A stretch of DNA of 43,048 nucleotides from a virus: positions 1-43,048 of IMG/VR virus record IMGVR_UViG_3300027759_000155; one strand, 5' to 3'. The notes beneath the pieces are model-generated. The model had not been told where the DNA came from, ran no database searches, and was given only the letters and a program-made list of their open reading frames with translations. A program made the position numbers and the translations under genes. Of this stretch, positions 37,901 to 43,048 are shown one piece after another. Position 1 is the stretch's first letter; each line of letters opens with the position of its first letter.

Positions 37901-38583
37901 AATCCTATATAGAATACAATCAAGATTCCCTGCAAGAAGAGGCTGATTATTATTCAGCACTCCAAATTATTGAGTCTGGATATGCTCTAAATGAAGGAAT
38001 CTTGGATAGACTCACGTCTGGAGTAAAGTCTAAACTTGACTTTATAAAGTCTATTGCAAGTTATGCACAGATGAAGCTTGAGGATATAGTCACACTCTTT
38101 AAAGACAGCCGAGTATTTAAGTTTTTCAATGCTATACGTTTTAATTTGGCAAACTTATGGAAGTTTGTAAAAACCGGTTTGGATGCATACACAAAGATTC
38201 AAAGAGCAATTGCTGAATATATTTCAAAAACAAAAGTAGGAAAGTGGACAACTGAAGCACTTGCTGGTCTGGATAAATTTCTACAATCACATCCTGTAGT
38301 TGGCCGTATTGGAGGAGTTGCTGTAGCTGGTATGCTACTCTATATTTGGATGAATATGTCATTTACTGGAGACTTTAATTATGACTTTGATTTTGCTGAT
38401 ATTTTAGCTGCAATAGGTGGTAAATATTCCCTTGCAACTCTATTTGGTGGAGCTGATGGCACACGAATGCTGTTACTCTTTGCAACTGGTATGATTGGTT
38501 TAACCTTCCCATGGCCTGGGCCTACACACGTAAAGTTTGTAGTTGCACTCATAAATGGTTTACGTAAACTAGTAAAACAATAA
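37897..38583 (+). CDS. Membrane protein, unknown function
   Basis: A 228-residue protein overlapping regA by four bases (ATGA). A long amphipathic helical part (ILDRLTSGVKSKLDFIKSIA, then FFNAIRFNLANLWKFVKTGL) precedes two likely membrane spans at about residues 134-152 (VVGRIGGVAVAGMLLYIWM) and 190-206 (RMLLLFATGMIGLTFPW). It has no signal peptide and no recognised family. Location between regA and polymerase is not a T4 feature. It may target the host membrane, or be carried in the head and injected. Both are speculation. Confidence 0.5.
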   Translation: MKSYIEYNQDSLQEEADYYSALQIIESGYALNEGILDRLTSGVKSKLDFIKSIASYAQMKLEDIVTLFKDSRVFKFFNAIRFNLANLWKFVKTGLDAYTKIQRAIAEYISKTKVGKWTTEALAGLDKFLQSHPVVGRIGGVAVAGMLLYIWMNMSFTGDFNYDFDFADILAAIGGKYSLATLFGGADGTRMLLLFATGMIGLTFPWPGPTHVKFVVALINGLRKLVKQ

Positions 38584-38619
38584 ACTCCGCAATATTTCTC
38601 ATTTTGAGAAATGAATCTA

Positions 38620-38627
38620 TATAAATA
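38620..38627 (+). promoter_or_regulatory. T4-type late promoter box
   Basis: Exact TATAAATA, 6 bases before the ATG at 38634. Confidence 0.78.
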
Positions 38628-38633
38628 TATTAT

Positions 38634-39548
38634 ATGTGTGTAGTCGCAGTCAAGTACATCAAAAAATATGGTTGGGTCGGTGCAAAAAACCGAGATCGCA
38701 ATTATTCTACCTCAATTAAGGTAGTAAACTCAAACCGTGATGGCATACAACGCCTCTTTATTGATGATCAAACAACACGCTGGACTGAAGGTGTTAATGA
38801 ATATGGCCTGTCAATTATCTCTGCATCTTTTAGTGTAAAGAGCGATGAGAAAGAAGGCGAAAAGGTGATGTCAAAAGACAAGAAAAAGAAAGCAATTGTA
38901 AGTCCAGACGGGCTCGCAATTCGTAATGCACTTCGTCGCAAAACTCCAAAAGAGGCTGCGCAATATCTTATTGAAAAAGAACTTGCTGGGGCAACATTTA
39001 TCTTTAATCCTGAAAAGTGTTACCTTCTTGAAGGTGGATTTACTGTTAAAAAGGATGATGCTACAGTTGAAAACCCACGTAAGTACATCTACAACCTTAA
39101 AGAAATAACACAAGACGAAGATCACTGTGTTCGTACAAATCATGGCATTGACTTAAAGATGCTTGGATATAGCGCAAAGGCATCTGATCCGCATCTTCAA
39201 GCTGCACGCAAAAGTTCAGAGACGCGTTGGGAAATTGTAAACAACTATCTTCGCGATAATGTAATTAATGACCCACATGAATTTCTTGAGGCTATGTCTC
39301 AAAAACCAAACAAGGATAAGTTTATGAATCCAATTCGTACTGGAGACATTAAAAAAGCTGAGATGGTTACAACAGGCCAACTCTTACTTGTTGCAAAAGA
39401 GCGTACACTTCATTATCGTCCTATATATTCCGCTGTAGAGTTTGACTATAAAAAATTAAACTCTGAAGAGGCCAAAACATTCTTTGAAATTATTTCTAGT
39501 AGAAAATTACTTTCTTTCAAAGAATATGTGCTGCCCGAATATAAATAA
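38634..39548 (+). CDS. Ntn-hydrolase (Cys nucleophile), NRDE/C45-like
   Basis: A 304-residue protein with the hallmarks of N-terminal-nucleophile amidohydrolases: Cys2 directly after Met (MCVVAVKY), GAKNRDRNY at 17-25 (compare GxNxD in choloylglycine hydrolases and ANRDE in TANGO2 proteins), GVNEYGLSIISA at about 53-65 (compare GMNEKGL) and RTNHGI near 163. Removal of Met would expose Cys as nucleophile. The family cleaves amide bonds in acyl-amino acids, penicillins or peptides. The substrate cannot be told. It has its own late promoter, so it may act in lysis, host-wall change or virion processing. No signal peptide is present. Confidence 0.7.
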   Translation: MCVVAVKYIKKYGWVGAKNRDRNYSTSIKVVNSNRDGIQRLFIDDQTTRWTEGVNEYGLSIISASFSVKSDEKEGEKVMSKDKKKKAIVSPDGLAIRNALRRKTPKEAAQYLIEKELAGATFIFNPEKCYLLEGGFTVKKDDATVENPRKYIYNLKEITQDEDHCVRTNHGIDLKMLGYSAKASDPHLQAARKSSETRWEIVNNYLRDNVINDPHEFLEAMSQKPNKDKFMNPIRTGDIKKAEMVTTGQLLLVAKERTLHYRPIYSAVEFDYKKLNSEEAKTFFEIISSRKLLSFKEYVLPEYK

Positions 39549-39560
39549 ATTTGTGTAGCC

Positions 39561-39611
39561 ATGGTGGTTGCACCAACAGATGCCAGAATTGGGTCTGTTG
39601 TATACAAATAA
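39561..39611 (+). CDS. Possible 16-residue leader ORF before hsp20
   Basis: ATG-TAA micro-ORF MVVAPTDARIGSVVYK in the 88-base gap between the Ntn-hydrolase gene and hsp20. The APTDARIGS wording recalls phage fibre proteins, so it may be a gene remnant, a leader peptide or chance. Confidence 0.18.
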   Translation: MVVAPTDARIGSVVYK

Positions 39612-39623
39612 AACTCGCTTAAT

Positions 39624-39629
39624 AGGAGA
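39624..39629 (+). promoter_or_regulatory. Shine-Dalgarno site of hsp20
   Basis: AGGAGA, 7 bases before the ATG at 39637. It is the only textbook ribosome-binding site seen in the window and fixes the hsp20 start against an upstream ATG at 39568. Confidence 0.75.
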
Positions 39630-39636
39630 AACGAAA

Positions 39637-40038
39637 ATGAAAATAAATACATACACGCCGTTTGGCATTGGGTTTGATCAACTCTTTAATGAGTTTGATC
39701 TGCGTCATAAAGAAAACAGTAATGTTTATCCACCACATAACGTGGTAAAACTAACAGATGACTCATATGTTATTGAGCTTGCTGTTGCCGGGTTCTGTCA
39801 GTCAGAGCTAAACATTGAAACAGTAGAGCATTCGTTGGTAATTACCGGCGAAAAAGCTGAAAAGGATGAACGAGAATATTCTCATAAGGGAATTAGTGCT
39901 CGCAAATTCACACGACGCTTTACATTGGCAGAGTATGTCCATGTAAGTGAGGCTTCTCTACAAAATGGAATCTTGAGTATTTCACTCGATAGAATAATTC
40001 CTGAAGAGAAAAAACCTCGCACAATTGCGATAAAATAA
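39637..40038 (+). CDS. hsp20: Small heat-shock protein Hsp20
   Basis: A 133-residue alpha-crystallin-type chaperone. After a short N-terminal arm (PFGIGFDQLFNEF) come the beta strands VIELAVAGFCQSELNIETVE, LVITGEKAE, a Lys/Glu loop, ARKFTRRFTLAEYVHVSEAS and the family signature LQNGILSISL, with an I-x-I-type C-terminal end (TIAIK). It holds unfolded proteins in a soluble form. Hsp20 is common in aquatic T4-like phages. The strong Shine-Dalgarno sequence sets it apart from its neighbours and hints at a different origin or stronger translation. Confidence 0.92.
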   Translation: MKINTYTPFGIGFDQLFNEFDLRHKENSNVYPPHNVVKLTDDSYVIELAVAGFCQSELNIETVEHSLVITGEKAEKDEREYSHKGISARKFTRRFTLAEYVHVSEASLQNGILSISLDRIIPEEKKPRTIAIK

Positions 40039-40062
40039 TACCCGCAATTTAAAAAACTAAAT

Positions 40063-40100
40063 CAAACTGGTAAAGATTTGTGTACATCTTTACCAGTTTG
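40063..40100. repeat. Perfect 15-bp inverted repeat at gp43 promoter
   Basis: Arms CAAACTGGTAAAGAT and ATCTTTACCAGTTTG are perfectly complementary, with an 8-base loop TTGTGTAC. The repeat contains the -35 box (40081-40086) of the polymerase promoter and ends 3 bases before its -10. No T-run follows. Confidence 0.85.
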
Positions 40101-40109
40101 TGTTATAAT
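40081..40109 (+). promoter_or_regulatory. Early-type promoter of DNA polymerase
   Basis: TGTACA (40081-40086), 17-base spacer ending TTTGTGT, TATAAT (40104-40109), ATG 8 bases later at 40118. The predicted leader is at most a few bases. Confidence 0.75.
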
Positions 40110-40117
40110 ATGCTAAC

Positions 40118-42679
40118 ATGATTGAAGGATTCTATACTTGCATTGACAGAAAAATGAATACCTTGCTCTACCGCGGGTATGACGCAGATGGACAAAAAGT
40201 CTATAACACCTATAAGTTTAGACCGGTCATGTATCTAGAGAGCAAGGATAAAAACGCAAAATGGAAGTCTCTTGATGGCCTTCCACTTGAGCCATTGCGA
40301 TTTGACAGTATGTCAGATTGCCGTGCATTTGTCAAGAGCTATGAAGATGTTGATGGCTTTAAAGTCTATGGAAATGATCGTCATATTCCGGCGTTTATTC
40401 AAGCAGAGTTTCCAAACGAAATTTCTTACAACTCAAAGAAAATTGATGTTGTCTCTCTTGACATTGAGTGCCGATCAGACAATGGTTTCCCTGAACCGTC
40501 TGTAGCGGACCAAGAAATTACTGCAATTGGTCTTAAGAGTAGTCGCCTCGACTATTACATAATCTGGGGGCTAAAGGAGTATAACTCTTCACAATCAAAG
40601 GTACCACATCTTAAAAAAGAGTTTCGTAGATTTGAAACTGAAGCAGAATTGCTACATGACTTTATTTCTTGGTGGTTTGATACACTCAACACTCCCGATG
40701 TAGTTACAGGTTGGAACATTCGCCTATTCGATATTCCATATCTTGTAAATCGACTCTCACGTGTACTTGGAACTGATGCAGCTAAAAAGATGTCTCCATG
40801 GAATTATGTAGAACAAAAATCGGTTGTGATTAAAGGCAAAGAAAACTTTCTCTATAACCTCTATGGCATTCAGCAACTTGACTATCTTGATCTCTTTAAA
40901 AAGTTTGCAGCAAACACGTATGGTGCACAAGAGTCATATCGTCTAGACTTTATTGCTGAAGTTGTGCTTGGTCAAAATAAACTTGACTATAGTGAATATG
41001 GCACACTTACTGAACTTTACGAACGCGACTATCAAACGTTTATTGACTACAACATTGTTGACATTGAACTTATTGAACGACTTGAGGCAAAACTAGGGCT
41101 GATCAATCTTGTCTTTACACTTTCATATTTTGGTGGTGTAAACTATGGTGACACGCTTGGCACAGTTGCAATTTGGGACAGCATTATTTTCCGCAAACTT
41201 GCAAGTCGAAAAATTGCAATTCCACCAAACACTCACTCGTTTAAAACAGACTATGCTGGTGGATTTGTTAAAGAGCCACAAGTCGGTCGTCATGAATGGG
41301 TTATGAGCTTTGACCTTAACAGTCTCTATCCAAACCTTATTGTACAATACAACATGAGTCCAGAGACAATACTTCCACACTCAAAGGTTGCGGCATTGCA
41401 ATCGAATGGTGTAGATAAAATCCTAAACTCAGATCAGCAGTGGTCGCCATCAGAAAATGTCGCAGTTGCTGCAAATGGTGCAGCATTTAAATGTGATAAG
41501 CAAGGCATTCTTCCAGAGATTATTGAAGAACTATATAACCAACGTGTTGCAGTAAAACGCAAAATGCTTGACTTTGAGTCAGAAGCTGAGCTCCTCGATA
41601 AAGGTTCACGCCGATACAAAGAACTACAAATTGAAATTGACCGATCAAGTAACAAACAAATGTGTTTAAAGATTCTACTAAACAGTTTGTATGGTGCTGC
41701 GGCAAATAAATATTTCCGATACTTTAACATTGATATTGCTGAAGGCATTACACTATCAGGTCAGTTGGCTATTCACACTGCAGAAAAGGCGGTAAACGAG
41801 TATCTGTCGAAGGCTCTTAAAGACAAGACTCCTAAAGATCGTATTACTGCATCTGACACAGACTCTATTTACATTAACTTATGTGACGTTATTGACACAT
41901 GCAAGCCTAAAGATCCTCATGAGTTTTTAATCAAGTTTGGTAAAGAAGCACTCGAGCCGGTTATTAAATCTGCATATGAGTCTCTTGCACAAAAAACTGG
42001 TGTCTATAAAAACACAATGGTTATGAAGGTAGAAAAGATTAGCAGTGTAGCAATCTTTACCGCCAAAAAACGATACATCTTAAATGTGCTCTCGAGTGAA
42101 GGCGTACGCTATGCAGAGCCTAAAATTGTGATGAAAGGCATCGAAGCTATCAAGAGTAGTACTCCAAAGATTTGTCGCGATGAGTTTAAGAAAATATTTA
42201 AAATTCTTGTTACTGAGCGTGAGCGTGACATTCAAGCCGAAGTCGCCAAATTCAGAGACGTGTTTGATGCCTATGATGTAGAAAAAATGGCGTTTCCTCG
42301 AGGTGTCACAGATATTGCAAAATGGTCACAACGAGTGGGTGCTGGTGACAATAAAGTACCATACAAGAAGGGCACTCCTATGAATAGTCGTGCAGCAATT
42401 ATGTACAATCATTTGCTTAAACAACAAGGTCTTACGCAAAAATATCACCTTATCAAAGGTGGCGATAAAATCAAATACACGTTCTTGCGTAAAAATAACC
42501 CCACTCGTGAAAACGTAATTGGCTTTTTGGATGTTCTTCCACCAGAGTTTAACCTACATCAGTGGGTTGATCGTGATCACCTTTTTGAAAAAACATTTTT
42601 AGAGCCGCTTCAACTTGTCCTGAACGCAGTTCATTGGAAAGCAATACCGGTTGCAACACTTGAAGATTTCTTTAGTTGA
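40118..42679 (+). CDS. gp43: DNA polymerase gp43
   Basis: The 853-residue family B replicative polymerase (T4 gp43, about 898). Exonuclease motif I VSLDIECRS (Asp115, Glu117), Exo II-type VVTGWNIRLFDIPYLVNRL (in part), Exo III YNIVDIELIERL; polymerase motif A SFDLNSLYPNLIVQYN (near 398), motif B KQMCLKILLNSLYGAAANKY (in part), and motif C SDTDSIYI (near 580). The C-terminus ends ATLEDFFS, a hydrophobic-acidic tail suited to binding clamp gp45. It is intact with no intron or intein. It has its own early-type promoter inside a strong inverted repeat, a possible autoregulation site. Confidence 0.97.
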   Translation: MIEGFYTCIDRKMNTLLYRGYDADGQKVYNTYKFRPVMYLESKDKNAKWKSLDGLPLEPLRFDSMSDCRAFVKSYEDVDGFKVYGNDRHIPAFIQAEFPNEISYNSKKIDVVSLDIECRSDNGFPEPSVADQEITAIGLKSSRLDYYIIWGLKEYNSSQSKVPHLKKEFRRFETEAELLHDFISWWFDTLNTPDVVTGWNIRLFDIPYLVNRLSRVLGTDAAKKMSPWNYVEQKSVVIKGKENFLYNLYGIQQLDYLDLFKKFAANTYGAQESYRLDFIAEVVLGQNKLDYSEYGTLTELYERDYQTFIDYNIVDIELIERLEAKLGLINLVFTLSYFGGVNYGDTLGTVAIWDSIIFRKLASRKIAIPPNTHSFKTDYAGGFVKEPQVGRHEWVMSFDLNSLYPNLIVQYNMSPETILPHSKVAALQSNGVDKILNSDQQWSPSENVAVAANGAAFKCDKQGILPEIIEELYNQRVAVKRKMLDFESEAELLDKGSRRYKELQIEIDRSSNKQMCLKILLNSLYGAAANKYFRYFNIDIAEGITLSGQLAIHTAEKAVNEYLSKALKDKTPKDRITASDTDSIYINLCDVIDTCKPKDPHEFLIKFGKEALEPVIKSAYESLAQKTGVYKNTMVMKVEKISSVAIFTAKKRYILNVLSSEGVRYAEPKIVMKGIEAIKSSTPKICRDEFKKIFKILVTERERDIQAEVAKFRDVFDAYDVEKMAFPRGVTDIAKWSQRVGAGDNKVPYKKGTPMNSRAAIMYNHLLKQQGLTQKYHLIKGGDKIKYTFLRKNNPTRENVIGFLDVLPPEFNLHQWVDRDHLFEKTFLEPLQLVLNAVHWKAIPVATLEDFFS

Positions 42680-42696
42680 AACAAAATATATAAGAT

Positions 42697-43048
42697 ATGA
42701 ATACAAATTGGGTAAAAGACATATATGATATGCATACAAAATATGGTGTGCACGATGTGATTAAAACATTTGATGCTGAAAAGCTAAGACAGTTTTTGCA
42801 GTTTAGATTGAGTTTTCTTGAAGAGGAACTCAATGAAACTCAAGCGGCTGTAAGTGCATTTGACGCCGAAGAGGTTGTTGATGGACTTATTGACTTGTGC
42901 GTTGTAGCAATTGGTACACTTGACGCATTTGGAGTAAATGCCTACTCTGCATGGAAAACTGTCTATGATGCAAATATGAATAAAGAGGTTGGCATCAAAG
43001 AAGGTCGGCCAAACCCACTTGGACTTCCAGATTTAGTAAAACCAGTAG
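42697..43048 (+). CDS. All-alpha NTP pyrophosphohydrolase (MazG-like), 3'-truncated
   Basis: The frame is open to the last base, so the C-terminus is missing; 117 codons are visible. The helical pattern FRLSFLEEELNETQAAVSAF, EEVVDGLIDLCVVAIGTLDA, then FGVNAYSAWKTVYDANMNKE and GRPNPLGLPDL fits the all-alpha NTP pyrophosphatase superfamily (MazG/PRA-PH-like): a metal-binding E-E-E-x-x-E and a second E-x-x-D-x-x-x-D helix. Such enzymes hydrolyse nucleoside triphosphates to monophosphates and are common in aquatic T4-like phages, where they may adjust nucleotide pools. It follows gp43 by 17 bases. Confidence 0.78.
   Translation, partial: MNTNWVKDIYDMHTKYGVHDVIKTFDAEKLRQFLQFRLSFLEEELNETQAAVSAFDAEEVVDGLIDLCVVAIGTLDAFGVNAYSAWKTVYDANMNKEVGIKEGRPNPLGLPDLVKPV

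Noticed and set aside
39446-39652. Minus-strand ORF between the Ntn-hydrolase and hsp20 genes
   Set aside because: It overlaps both genes, has no promoter, and the local sequence is explained by the hsp20 leader.
1-43048. tRNA genes, CRISPR arrays, transposons, integrase or att sites
   Set aside because: No cloverleaf-like sequence with a CCA-side stem, no spaced direct repeats, and no transposase or integrase motif was seen. Intergenic gaps are mostly under 150 bases.

Overview
This window is a 43 kb piece of the core genome of a T4-superfamily myovirus (contractile-tailed, double-stranded DNA phage). The diagnosis rests on an almost complete run of recognisable T4 core genes in T4 order: neck and terminase (gp13, 14, 15, 16, 17), sheath, tube and portal (18, 19, 20), prohead protease, scaffold and capsid (21, 22, 23), recombination (uvsY, uvsW), the late sigma factor gp55, recombination nuclease (47, 46), clamp and clamp loader (45, 44, 62), dsbA, regA and DNA polymerase gp43. 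Many proteins differ in length from their T-even counterparts, and the accessory genes (Hsp20, a MoxR/CobS-like ATPase, NTP pyrophosphohydrolase) recall the non-enterobacterial, marine or freshwater branch of the group. The DNA is A+T-rich by eye. The host cannot be named. No photosynthesis gene is in view, and both promoter classes are TATAAT- or TATAAATA-like.

Layout. 1-4690: virion and adhesin genes, the first cut by the window edge. 4713-7292: one small minus-strand gene, then a sugar cassette (UDP-galactopyranose mutase plus two tandem paralogues that look like glycosyltransferases). 7306-7860: two small membrane proteins, one holin-like. 7890-21996: the head, neck and tail module. 22013-29696: recombination and late-transcription genes. 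30551-34180: a VWA/zinc-peptidase-like protein and a MoxR-type AAA+ ATPase. 34257-43048: replisome genes with regA, an Ntn-hydrolase, Hsp20, DNA polymerase and a truncated all-alpha NTP pyrophosphohydrolase. Four free-standing homing endonuclease genes (three GIY-YIG, one HNH) are scattered through the core.

Expression logic. Fourteen exact T4-type late promoter boxes (TATAAATA), with a few variants, are visible, and gp55 and gp45, which should read them, are encoded here. In most cases only 5-9 bases separate the box from the ATG, which predicts transcripts starting at or just before the start codon. A second class, TGTACA - 16/17 bases - TATAAT-like, often with TTTGTG just before the -10, precedes glf, gp55, the CobS-like ATPase, clamp loader gp44 and gp43, and a TTTACA version precedes the VWA gene. 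These also mostly sit next to the ATG. Clear Shine-Dalgarno sequences are nearly absent, hsp20 being the exception.

The most notable items are this leaderless-looking architecture, the uvsW helicase split in two by an HNH endonuclease gene (a genes-in-pieces arrangement), the early-promoter glycan cassette inside a structural region, the VWA-zincin/AAA+ pair, and a perfect 15-bp inverted repeat around the -35 box of the DNA polymerase promoter.
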